DNA of 60,586 nucleotides. It comes from Pseudomonas fragi. Its GTDB lineage: Bacteria > Pseudomonadota > Gammaproteobacteria > Pseudomonadales > Pseudomonadaceae. Below, in pieces: positions 41,332 to 49,295 of this stretch (position 1 is the stretch's first letter; every line of letters begins with the position of its first letter). Under the pieces are notes generated by a model. That model worked only from the letters and a program-made list of their open reading frames with translations, had not been told where the DNA came from and did not search any database. A program made the translations under genes and the position numbers. Location of the stretch: NCBI RefSeq assembly GCF_002269505.1, contig NZ_NQKQ01000030.1, positions 1 through 60,586 of the forward strand, read 5' to 3'.

Positions 41332-44043
41332 TCAGAAGTGATAGGTAGCACGGGCGAAGAATGTACGGCCCATTGGATCGGCGTAACGTGGATCGTAGCC
41401 ATTCTGGAAGTTGTAGGCCTGGTTGGAGAACGGCGGGTTACGGTCGAACATGTTCTTGATCCCCGCATCCAGGTCCACGGTTTTATTGAAAGTGTAGCCA
41501 CCGGAGATATCCCACAAGGTGTAAGACGCTACACGGGAGTGAGTGTCCGGATCGGCGTCGTCATAACCGCTGGTGAAGCGGTTGACCAGCGAGGCACGGT
41601 AGGCGCCCAGGTTCCAGGTGCCGCTGAGCACGTGCTTCCAGCGCGCGACCATACCGTCATCCTTGAACGCACCGACTTTGTCGGTGTAGCTGCCGCCGAT
41701 GGTGGTCTGGTAGTCATAGCGCGACACGTAAGTGCCCTGCAGACCCAGGCCGAACTGACCATACGGGGTGTTGGGGAACTTGTAGTCCAGCGACACATCG
41801 ACGCCGCTGGTTTTAACGGCACCCAGGTTGGCGAGGCCGGTCTGTACGTAGTTCAGAGAGCCGTCAGCATTGCGAATATAGCGGTCAGCATAGGCGTTCG
41901 GATCGTCAAAGACGGTGGATTCCGGAAACTCGGCAATCTGGTTGGCGATGTGAATCCACCAGAAATCCAGGCCCATCGACAGATTGCGCACGGGTTGGTA
42001 GACAAAACCGACGGTCACGTTGCGGGCTTTTTCAGGGGACAGTTCAGTGTTGCCGCCGGTGCGGTTATGGAACTGTTGACCGCAGTCGCGCCCGGCGTTG
42101 CCGCCCGGTTGCACGACGCCGCCGGTGCACAGGCGCGGATCGTTGTAGTAGCCCTGGGTGTAAGTGGTGTATTGCGGGTTGTACAGCTCGTACAGCGACG
42201 GTGCGCGGAAGCCTTCGCTGTAGGCACCGCGTACCACCAGCTCTTTGACCGGCTGGTAGCGGAACGAGTATTTCGGGTTGGTGGTGCTGCCAAAGTCGCT
42301 GTATTTGTCGTGACGCACGGCGGCCGACAGTTCCAGGCTGTCGAGCACGGGCACGTTCAGTTCGGTGTACACCGCCTTGACGTTACGGTCACCCGAGACA
42401 CTGGCGTCAGGGTCGGCTCCGAGGCTGGAAATATCCGCGACAAAACCATCGAAGGTCTGGTGGAACTTCTCCTGCCGATATTCACCGCCGATCGCCAGGC
42501 CCGACGGGCCTGCGCCGAACCAGTCGCCGACTTCACGGCTCATGCGCCCGTCGATACCGGTGACCCGGCCCACCGAAGACATGTACTGGCCATGATATTG
42601 GTGATCGTCGATATAGGCCTGCCCGGCAGGTGTCTGCGGACCGAACGGATTGATGATGCCATCCGCAATGCCGTTGAGCATGGCCGCGTCGCTGGCGTAA
42701 CCGCCCGTGACGCTGGAGTTCACCTGATTCTGGTTGTACGAGGCACCGACATTGTAATCCCAGCCCTTGGCCACACCATCAAAGCTCAATACCAGACGCT
42801 GGCTGGTGTTCTGGTCTTTGCTCTGGCGGCCACCGGCAGCGGTTTCTCGCCAGTTCAGGCCGATCGGTTGCGTAGGGTCGAACGACGGATCGCTGCTGCC
42901 CGGGGTTATGCCGTTGCCCGGGTAGTAGGGCGAACTCGGGTCCATGCTGGCGCCGATCAGGGGGGCGGGGGCAACACCCACGGCATTGTTGTTGCGGGCC
43001 CAGAAGTACTCGAGGTTGACGTTGTCGTCATCGGTGATCTTGCCGGTGGCCTTGCCGAAAAAGGAGGTCTTCTCGGTTTCCGGCAGCAGGTCGACGTAGT
43101 TGCGCGTGTCATAGCGGCACAGCCCCTGGCGCAGAACCAGGTTTGCCCCGTTGCAACCATTGGCCGACAGCGGGTTGGTGTTGATATTGCCCTGGCTCCA
43201 GTTGGCGGGGTAAGACGTGCCGGACGTCTGATCCAGGCCGCGGCCCGGGTCGTAGTTGCTGGCGAACGTGCGGTCCCTGGCATGCAGGGCGTTCTGCTTG
43301 TTATAGCCGGCGACGGCCATGACATTGAAACGGTCTTTTTCCAGATCGCCATAGCCCCAGCTACCGCTGATATCGTGGCTGTCGCCGCCACCGCTGGCGT
43401 CTGCCCCTTCGCCGCCGAGGGACAGGGTGCCGTCGGTCATGGATTTTTTGGTGATGAAGTTGATCACGCCGCCAATCGCGTCAGTGCCGTACAAGGCCGA
43501 TGCGCCGTCGCGCAATACTTCGACGCGGTCAATGGCGGCAAACGGGATGGTGTTCAGGTCTACCGCTGAGCCGTCGATGGCGTTGTTGCCCAGGCGGCGG
43601 CCGTTAAGCAGTACCAGGGTCTTGTTGGCACCGATGCCGCGCATGTCGGCAAAGCTCGAACCCCCGGTGCCGGAACCTACGGAGCTGGCCGAGTTGCGCA
43701 ATGACTGGTTGCCCGTCACGCGCTGCATGATCTCGGCGGTGGTGGTTACGCCTTCGTTGCGTAACTGCTCGGCACGCAGGATGGTGATGGGCACGGCGGT
43801 TTCGGCATCCACGCGGCGGATTGCCGAGCCGGTCACTTCGACCCGGTCCAGCTGCGTGGTGGCTGGCGCAGGCGCCGTATCAGCGCTGCTGACAGTAGCG
43901 CTCGAATCCGCTGCAGTCACTTCGGCTGCCTGCAACTGGCCCGCGCTCATCCCCAGAGCAACCAGATACAGCGGCACAAAACGGTGACGCTGCAAGCTTG
44001 CAACGAGCGGCTTGAGGGTAAAACCTGAACTCTTCATCTGCAT
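41332..44043 (-). CDS. Large TonB-dependent receptor, peptide-type
   Basis: 903 residues from ATG 44043 (GTCGGAAATAACC before it). Signal peptide ending near LQAAE (about 40), then a TonB-box-like LDRVEVTGSAIRRVDAETAV. Plug: GSSFADMRGIGANKTLVLLN, IDRVEVLRDGASALYGTDAI. The barrel ends FFARATYHF. The IRR-containing N-terminal motif and size (about 900) resemble receptors for peptides and other organic nutrients, not the siderophore class; no Fur box is seen. It sits between exbD and yejA on the same strand, which implies a dedicated route for one substrate. Confidence 0.92.
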   Translation of the reverse strand: MQMKSSGFTLKPLVASLQRHRFVPLYLVALGMSAGQLQAAEVTAADSSATVSSADTAPAPATTQLDRVEVTGSAIRRVDAETAVPITILRAEQLRNEGVTTTAEIMQRVTGNQSLRNSASSVGSGTGGSSFADMRGIGANKTLVLLNGRRLGNNAIDGSAVDLNTIPFAAIDRVEVLRDGASALYGTDAIGGVINFITKKSMTDGTLSLGGEGADASGGGDSHDISGSWGYGDLEKDRFNVMAVAGYNKQNALHARDRTFASNYDPGRGLDQTSGTSYPANWSQGNINTNPLSANGCNGANLVLRQGLCRYDTRNYVDLLPETEKTSFFGKATGKITDDDNVNLEYFWARNNNAVGVAPAPLIGASMDPSSPYYPGNGITPGSSDPSFDPTQPIGLNWRETAAGGRQSKDQNTSQRLVLSFDGVAKGWDYNVGASYNQNQVNSSVTGGYASDAAMLNGIADGIINPFGPQTPAGQAYIDDHQYHGQYMSSVGRVTGIDGRMSREVGDWFGAGPSGLAIGGEYRQEKFHQTFDGFVADISSLGADPDASVSGDRNVKAVYTELNVPVLDSLELSAAVRHDKYSDFGSTTNPKYSFRYQPVKELVVRGAYSEGFRAPSLYELYNPQYTTYTQGYYNDPRLCTGGVVQPGGNAGRDCGQQFHNRTGGNTELSPEKARNVTVGFVYQPVRNLSMGLDFWWIHIANQIAEFPESTVFDDPNAYADRYIRNADGSLNYVQTGLANLGAVKTSGVDVSLDYKFPNTPYGQFGLGLQGTYVSRYDYQTTIGGSYTDKVGAFKDDGMVARWKHVLSGTWNLGAYRASLVNRFTSGYDDADPDTHSRVASYTLWDISGGYTFNKTVDLDAGIKNMFDRNPPFSNQAYNFQNGYDPRYADPMGRTFFARATYHF

Positions 44044-44215
44044 GGTTATTTCCGACTTATTCAGACGTTTATTGGAATGGCCTTGTGAGCCCTCATGACT
44101 CCAGTTGGGTTGTGTCGACCCGGGCAAAACACGTTTTTCAAGCAAGCCGCTCCCCTGCAGGGGCCAAAAGACCCCTGCGCGGCGTGGGTGGTGCGTGGTT
44201 ACAACAGGATCAAAA

Positions 44216-44263
44216 GCCCCTCACCCTGACCCTCTCCCGGAGGGAGAGGGTTGGGGTGAGGGC
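44216..44263. repeat. REP-type palindrome between receptor and exbD genes
   Basis: An extended imperfect palindrome around CCCTCTCCC-GGA-GGGAGAGGG, flanked by CCCTCACCCT/TTGGGGTGAGGG arms. It is the long version of the repeat at 22738-22758. It starts right after the exbD stop codon and could stabilise the tonB-exbBD mRNA end and reduce flow into the receptor gene. Confidence 0.8.
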
Positions 44264-44264
44264 T

Positions 44265-44666
44265 TCATCTGGCGGTCATCACCGAAATCTTGGTAATGCC
44301 CGAACGCTCGATGGAGGCCATGGCCTTGGCCACCTGGCCGTAGTTGACCCCTTCGTCCGCCTGCAACTGCACGCGTACTTCCGGGTCTTGGGCCTTGACG
44401 TCCTGCAGGCTTTTTTCCAGCAGTTCGGGGGCCACTTCGTTCTTGGCCAGGTAGAACTTGCCGTCCTGGTCGACGCTGACCACCACCGGGTCTTTTTTCT
44501 GCGCCGAGGCCACGGCATCGGTCTTGGGCAGGTTGATCTTGATCGCGTTGGTCATCATCGGTGTGGTCACGATAAACACCACCAGCAGCACCAGCATCAC
44601 GTCCACCAGCGGGGTGACGTTCATTTCACTGAGTACTTCGTCGCTGTCCTGGGTTGAGAAAGACAT
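44265..44666 (-). CDS. exbD: ExbD-like biopolymer transport protein
   Basis: 133 residues. One N-terminal membrane helix carries the essential Asp (VTPLVDVMLVLLVVFIVTTP; Asp22), followed by a periplasmic domain (VSVDQDGKFYLAKNEVAPEL). It is the proton-motive-force coupling subunit with ExbB, energising TonB. The start overlaps the exbB stop (TGATG). It belongs to the tonB-exbB-exbD set that precedes the receptor gene. Confidence 0.92.
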   Translation of the reverse strand: MSFSTQDSDEVLSEMNVTPLVDVMLVLLVVFIVTTPMMTNAIKINLPKTDAVASAQKKDPVVVSVDQDGKFYLAKNEVAPELLEKSLQDVKAQDPEVRVQLQADEGVNYGQVAKAMASIERSGITKISVMTAR

Positions 44667-45370
44667 CAGCTTGCCTCCCGCACTGGCGTGCGCTTGTTGG
44701 AAATGGCCTGGCGGTCGATGGCAAAGGCGCTGCGCTGGGCGAGGGCGTCGAAGTCATGGGCGAAGTCGTCCATGTTGGCCGAGGCCAGCTTGAGGCGGCG
44801 CAGGAAGAAGTTGTAAATCAGCACCGCCGGTACTGCGACCGCGATACCTACACCGGTGGCGATCAAGGCATGGCCGATGGGTCCGGCTACGGTTTCCAGA
44901 CTGGCCGAACCGGTGGCGCCGATGGTCTGCAGCGCCTCCATGATCCCCCATACGGTGCCGAACAGGCCGATAAAGGGCGCGGTGCTGCCGATACTGGCGA
45001 GGATCGCCTGGCCGCTTTCCAGGGCGCGGCGTTCCTTTTGGATCTGTTGGCGCAGGTTGCGCTCCAGGCGATCGGAGCGGTTGATGGTGTGGGCCAGTTG
45101 CTGGGTGGTGCGTGGCGTGTCATCGACAATCATGGCTTCAAAACCGCTGTTGGCGATGCGGGCCAGGGCGCCGGGGTACTGGCTGGCGTGTTCGGCGGCG
45201 GTCAGCAGGTCAGGGGCGGCCCAGAAGGCTTTGCTGAACTGGTTGTTCTGCGCTTTCTGGCGCAGGTATTGCGATGACTTGATGAGCAGCAAGGCCCAGC
45301 TCACCACCGAAAACAGCACCAGTGCCCAGAGCACCCCGGGGACAATCATGGAAGACAGAGACTCGTTCAT
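44666..45370 (-). CDS. exbB: ExbB-like (MotA/TolQ/ExbB) proton channel protein
   Basis: 234 residues, three membrane helices (about 10-30, 118-140, 160-185). The conserved cores LASIGSTAPFIGLFGTVWGI and PIGHALIATGVGIAVAVPAV mark the family. GAGGTG precedes the start. It forms the pentameric channel with ExbD for TonB energisation; gap of 53 bases from tonB. Confidence 0.92.
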   Translation of the reverse strand: MNESLSSMIVPGVLWALVLFSVVSWALLLIKSSQYLRQKAQNNQFSKAFWAAPDLLTAAEHASQYPGALARIANSGFEAMIVDDTPRTTQQLAHTINRSDRLERNLRQQIQKERRALESGQAILASIGSTAPFIGLFGTVWGIMEALQTIGATGSASLETVAGPIGHALIATGVGIAVAVPAVLIYNFFLRRLKLASANMDDFAHDFDALAQRSAFAIDRQAISNKRTPVREAS

Positions 45371-45423
45371 GGTTACACCTCACACGGCGGCTAAATAAAA
45401 GTTAGTGTCGGCACCCGGCTGGG

Positions 45424-46233
45424 TTATTCCGGCAATTTGAAAGAGATGGTCTGGGTGGCAAATCCTTCGATGGGGGTATCCCCTCGTTTGGCCGGGACAA
45501 ACTTCCAGTTGCGTACGGCTTCTACTGCAGCGTCATCGAGTGCCTGTTTGCCGCTGGATCGGGTGACCTCCACCGTGCCGGCGCGACCGTTGGGCAGCAC
45601 CTTGATGCGCAGCACCACGGTGCCTTCCCAGCTGCGGCGCAAGGCCAGGGACGGGTACTCCGGCGGCGGGTTGCCAAGGCTGGCCAACCCCGAGACCGCG
45701 GCGGTTTCCTTGACCGGGCCCGGCGCTGCGGCAGGTGCTGCGGGTGCTGTTGGCGCAGTCGGTGCCGCCGGAGCAGCAGGAGCCGGTGGCGCTGGCTTGA
45801 CCGGCTGCGGTTTTTGCACGGGTTTGGGCTTGACCACCGGTTTGGGTTTTTCTATGGGCTTGGGTTTTTCCACCGGCTTGGGTGGTTCCTTCACTGCATC
45901 TTCGTCCTCGGGTGGTGCTTCGGGTTCTGGCGGCGGAGGCGGTGGTGGCGGCTCCTCCACGGGAGGCGCCGGGGGGGCAGGGCTGGTCAGTTCGACGGTC
46001 ATCTCCGGAATCTCGGGAGGCGTCACTACAGGCTCGGCCTTGGCCTGCTGCATGACCCACCAGGCGCCTGCATGCAGCAGCGCCACCAGGCCCACCAGCA
46101 GCAGCGCCCGCGATGTCACCAGGCCCCCGGGTGTCGAGGTGTTGGGTACATGGGGAATATGGGTCCACTGCTGTACTCGTTCGGCGTCGAGTAGCGGGGT
46201 AGACCGCGTTTTATTCTTTACCTCGTCACTCAT
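45424..46233 (-). CDS. tonB: TonB-like energy transducer
   Basis: 269 residues from ATG 46233 with AGGGAC upstream. One N-terminal helix (about 40-58, LLLVGLVALLHAGAWWVM), a Pro-rich spanning region with EPPPPPPPPEPEAPPEDE and repeated (E/K)KPKP units (about 85-145), an Ala/Pro stretch, and a C-terminal TonB domain (EYPSLALRRSWEGTVVLRIK, AVEAVRNWKFVPAKRGDTPI). It spans the periplasm and delivers energy to the receptor. First gene of the exbB-exbD-receptor-yej series. Confidence 0.92.
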   Translation of the reverse strand: MSDEVKNKTRSTPLLDAERVQQWTHIPHVPNTSTPGGLVTSRALLLVGLVALLHAGAWWVMQQAKAEPVVTPPEIPEMTVELTSPAPPAPPVEEPPPPPPPPEPEAPPEDEDAVKEPPKPVEKPKPIEKPKPVVKPKPVQKPQPVKPAPPAPAAPAAPTAPTAPAAPAAAPGPVKETAAVSGLASLGNPPPEYPSLALRRSWEGTVVLRIKVLPNGRAGTVEVTRSSGKQALDDAAVEAVRNWKFVPAKRGDTPIEGFATQTISFKLPE

Positions 46234-46316
46234 AAAAGTCCCTCGACTAAATGAAGGGCAATAAGGCTCCGTTCGCCCTTGCACGCAGGGACGAGAACTA
46301 TGGGGTCAATGTTCAG

Positions 46317-46342
46317 GCAATAAGTGAGAGGGCACTTATTGC
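46317..46342 (-). promoter_or_regulatory. Perfect 10-bp inverted repeat in tonB leader
   Basis: GCAATAAGTG (46317-46326) and CACTTATTGC (46333-46342), spaced by six bases, are 84-109 bases upstream of the tonB start. Geometry fits a dimeric repressor site or an attenuation hairpin. Confidence 0.6.
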
Positions 46343-46421
46343 GGTCTATCAAGGACTCAAGGCTAAGGTTTTCATTTTTATTCCCAATGGCTGGAGCAAA
46401 TAAGGTGGTGTCGGGAGTTGT

Positions 46422-46447
46422 GTAAAGTTCCGTTAAGTTATGTAAAG
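46422..46447 (-). promoter_or_regulatory. Three GTAAAG-like hexamers at 10-bp spacing
   Basis: GTAAAG (46422-46427), GTTAAG (46432-46437) and GTAAAG (46442-46447) lie on one face of the helix, about 190 bases before tonB. Direct hexamer repeats with helical spacing are typical of OmpR-family response-regulator sites. Confidence 0.5.
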
Positions 46448-46795
46448 CAACAGCTATGCCAGAAGTGGCGGGAATTTTTGGCGGCGGGCATCTAATTTAA
46501 TCAGGGCGTGACAGGTTTCATGCCGAGTAATTGCAAAAAGGTTAATGAGGAAGAAATGAACTAGTGCGTCACCGGAAGTAACTGGCTTAGTTGTATGATT
46601 AGTTGGGTGTTATTGTCGGACAATCAGGCGGTTGTGTTCGGGTGTAATGAAACAGTGCACCAAAGTGAACAGTGACTGCCAACTTACAGTGCAGTTGCTA
46701 GACCATGCAGTGGGCGTAGGGCGTTGCGTGTGCCAACAGGGGGCGCAGCCGGTTAAACCGCTCAGGGTCGCGGGGTCGGCGGGTTGCAAATAAAA

Positions 46796-46832
46796 AAGCA
46801 CCTGCCAGCCGAACGTCGGCGGGCAGGTGCTT
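46796..46832 (-). terminator. Rho-independent terminator of ABC exporter gene
   Basis: AAGCACCTGCC (46796-46806) pairs with GGCAGGTGCTT (46822-46832). On the minus strand the stem is followed by TTTTTATTTG-type sequence, so it ends the transcript of the upstream ABC gene, 90 bases after its stop. Confidence 0.85.
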
Positions 46833-46921
46833 ATAGGCTAATAACTTCAAGTAATAAAAAAGTGTGCGCCAGGCAGTTAGTGTTGCGAAAAGGTCATTTA
46901 GTTGTGCGGTTATAAAGACTG

Positions 46922-48745
46922 CTAAGCTTTTTCCGTGACTAGTGAGTCATCTTTATGTGTATCTTTTTCGCTTAACAAACCATCGGATTGATGCTGCCAA
47001 AGTCGGTAGTACAGGCCTTTGCGCTCAAGTAGCTGGTTGTGACTGCCATCTTCGGCAATGTGCCCTTTGTCCAATACAACAATGCGGTCCAGATGGGCGA
47101 TAGTTGAGAGCCGATGGGCAACTACCAGTACGGTTTTGTCCGCCATGATGTCGTCAAGACTGCTCTGGATCAGACTTTCGGTTTCTGAATCCAGGCTGGC
47201 GGTGGCTTCGTCCAGTATCAGGATGGGGGCGTTCTTTAACAGTGCCCGGGCAATCGCGATCCGCTGGCGTTGACCACCGGACAACTTGACCCCGCGTTCA
47301 CCGATCAGCGCGTCATACCCTTCGGGCATTTGCAGAATGAACTCATGGGCATGGGCGCGTTTGGCGGCCAGGATAATTTGCACTTCACCGGCATTCACAT
47401 CGCCATAGCCGATATTCTCGCGCAAGGATCGATGAAACAGTCCGGGCTCCTGGGGGATCAAGCCGATATGGGTGTGCAGCGATTGCTGGGTCATGGCCTG
47501 AATATCGATACCGTCCACTTCAATTTTCCCGCTCTGGGGCTCGTACGAACGCAGCAAAAGACTGAGCAACGTTGATTTTCCGGAGCCGGACAAACCAACA
47601 ATGCCCACCCGTTGCCCGGCCCGAATATCCAGATTGAAGTGTTTGAAGATCGGCCTGTCGGAGCTGTAGCCGAAGTTGACATCGCGAAAGCGGATCGCGC
47701 CTTTCTCGATATTGACCGGTTGGGCGCTGTGCTGATCGGGCATTTCATGGGGTTGCAGCAGGGTATCGATACTGCTCTCGATATTGCCGATGCACTCGAA
47801 AAAATGCATGAACTGCATGCTCAAAAAGCTGCATTGCGCCACGATCATCAAGCCTAGGGTGGCCACCATCACAAACTGGCCCACATCGATCTTGCCCAGA
47901 TGCCACAAGTACAGCGCCAGGGCCACCAGCCCGACGCGCAGCACAATGGCCAGGCTGTCCTGCAGCATGCGGACCTTTTCCTGATAGAAGAACGAGCGTT
48001 GTCCGGCGTGTTTTTCTTCGATCTGGTAGCGGGCCAGATAGTCGAGTTCGTAATCCTGACGGGCGAACAAGCGGATGCTATTAAGGTTGCCCACCGCATC
48101 GACAATCTTGCCGGTGGTCAGGCTACGGGCACTGGCATGTTTGCCGGCCAGTTTCTGGGCCTTGAGTGACAGCCGATACGCCAGCCAGGTGTAGGCCGCC
48201 ACCCAGACCAGCAGGCCCAGGCCCAGCCAGGGCGACGCCAGGGAAAGCATGACCAGGCTGGTGACCAGCACCGCGACAATCGGCAGCATTTCCACGATCA
48301 GCAGCCAGGTGATTTCCAGCAGGCCGATGGTGCCTTCATTGATGCGGTGGGCCAGGCTGCCGGCGAAGTGTTCACCGAAATAGCGGGCCGAGTGACGCTG
48401 CAGATAGGCGAACAGGTCGCGCACGATGCGGATTTTCTGCAGCGGCCTGACCATGATCATGCAGAGCGTGGCGCCCCTGGCGAAGAGCAGTTGCATCACC
48501 GCCAGGGCGAACAGCAGGCCCAGGGCGGGCAGGCTGGCCTGCAACAGATCGCCTTGCTGCCAGGCGCCTTCACTGACTGCGCCGGTGATGCGGCCAATGG
48601 CGTAAGGCATCAGTGTGGCGGCCATCGCAGCGCCGACTTGCAGCAGTGTAATACCCCAATACCATCGCGGATACAGGCGGATGTAATGCCATACCAGGGC
48701 CCACGGCCGATTGGGAGGAACGGTTGTAGCGTCAAATTCGGACAT
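46922..48745 (-). CDS. ABC transporter, fused membrane and ATPase domains
   Basis: 607 residues. Six helices in the first about 320 residues, then an ABC domain with Walker A GLSGSGKSTL, Q-loop LIPQEP, signature LSGGQRQRIAIA, Walker B ILILDEATASLD and H-loop VAHRLSTI. This is an exporter-type half-transporter (MsbA/MdlB/multidrug class) that works as a homodimer. AGGTATGTC precedes the start. It stands alone between a terminator and a long intergenic gap; the substrate is unknown. Confidence 0.9.
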   Translation of the reverse strand: MSEFDATTVPPNRPWALVWHYIRLYPRWYWGITLLQVGAAMAATLMPYAIGRITGAVSEGAWQQGDLLQASLPALGLLFALAVMQLLFARGATLCMIMVRPLQKIRIVRDLFAYLQRHSARYFGEHFAGSLAHRINEGTIGLLEITWLLIVEMLPIVAVLVTSLVMLSLASPWLGLGLLVWVAAYTWLAYRLSLKAQKLAGKHASARSLTTGKIVDAVGNLNSIRLFARQDYELDYLARYQIEEKHAGQRSFFYQEKVRMLQDSLAIVLRVGLVALALYLWHLGKIDVGQFVMVATLGLMIVAQCSFLSMQFMHFFECIGNIESSIDTLLQPHEMPDQHSAQPVNIEKGAIRFRDVNFGYSSDRPIFKHFNLDIRAGQRVGIVGLSGSGKSTLLSLLLRSYEPQSGKIEVDGIDIQAMTQQSLHTHIGLIPQEPGLFHRSLRENIGYGDVNAGEVQIILAAKRAHAHEFILQMPEGYDALIGERGVKLSGGQRQRIAIARALLKNAPILILDEATASLDSETESLIQSSLDDIMADKTVLVVAHRLSTIAHLDRIVVLDKGHIAEDGSHNQLLERKGLYYRLWQHQSDGLLSEKDTHKDDSLVTEKA

Positions 48746-49295
48746 GACATACCTGTCTTGTAAACAATGCCAAAAGAGCCGCTTCTGCCGCGCTTACTTA
48801 AAGGGCGGCCAAGCAGGGGGTACGCAGAAAAACAGGATGTGGCTATCCGGCGCCCGCACACACAAGGCGGGGCTTCAGAAAACTCGGCAGACTATGTATC
48901 AGTGCCCGGACAGGAGTTCTGGCCATGCCAGCGCAGGGCACACACATGCGGGGAATACAGGGGGAGGGTTGGCGAGCGCACATCTGACATCGTTGTTATT
49001 CCTTATGACAGCGGGTCATTGACGCGACTTTTGGTCCGTCTTTGCACTGAATATGGACGGCTATACCGCCCTTGTTCGCAACTGGTGCGGGTTGCACCCC
49101 CTGGAAGCTGTAATTCCGGAGAAAGAACTGCGAACGGGAAATAACAAGAAAAAACTGTGCCAAGTTGTGTCGGTCGAACATGAAGATTATTTATTGCAGG
49201 AGCACCGTGGTGCCGCAATCGCGGGCAAGCCCGCTCCCACAGGATGTTCATCGGCCATGTGGGAGCGGGCTTACCCGCGATTGAAGGCGACGCGG
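48746..49295. other. Intergenic gap with a REPIN
   Basis: 550 bases with no recognisable gene. A REPIN occupies 49216-49283; nothing else stands out. Confidence 0.55.
49216..49283. repeat. REPIN (GTGGGAGCGGGCTTGCCCGC type)
   Basis: CAATCGCGGGCAAGCCCGCT and the bases after it (49216-49242) are inverted against GGGAGCGGGCTTACCCGCGA (49257-49283). This is the most widespread REP type of fluorescent pseudomonads. It lies 13 bases after the histidine kinase gene end. Confidence 0.88.

Larger units (their letters stand above)
46234..46921. other. Intergenic leader between tonB and ABC exporter genes
   Basis: 688 bases without a recognisable gene. It contains the two control-like repeats of the tonB leader (46317-46342 and 46422-46447) and a terminator (46796-46832). 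The sequence between is AT-richer than the genes. Confidence 0.6.

Noticed and set aside
40978..43569. Open frame of about 860 codons antisense to the large TonB receptor
   Set aside because: Same reason: it mirrors the receptor's codon structure and lacks any recognisable motif or ribosome-binding site.
34457..49283. REPINs at 34457-34511 and 49216-49283 as new elements
   Set aside because: They match the well-known GTGGGAGC-type REP sequences of Pseudomonas, so they are listed only as repeats.
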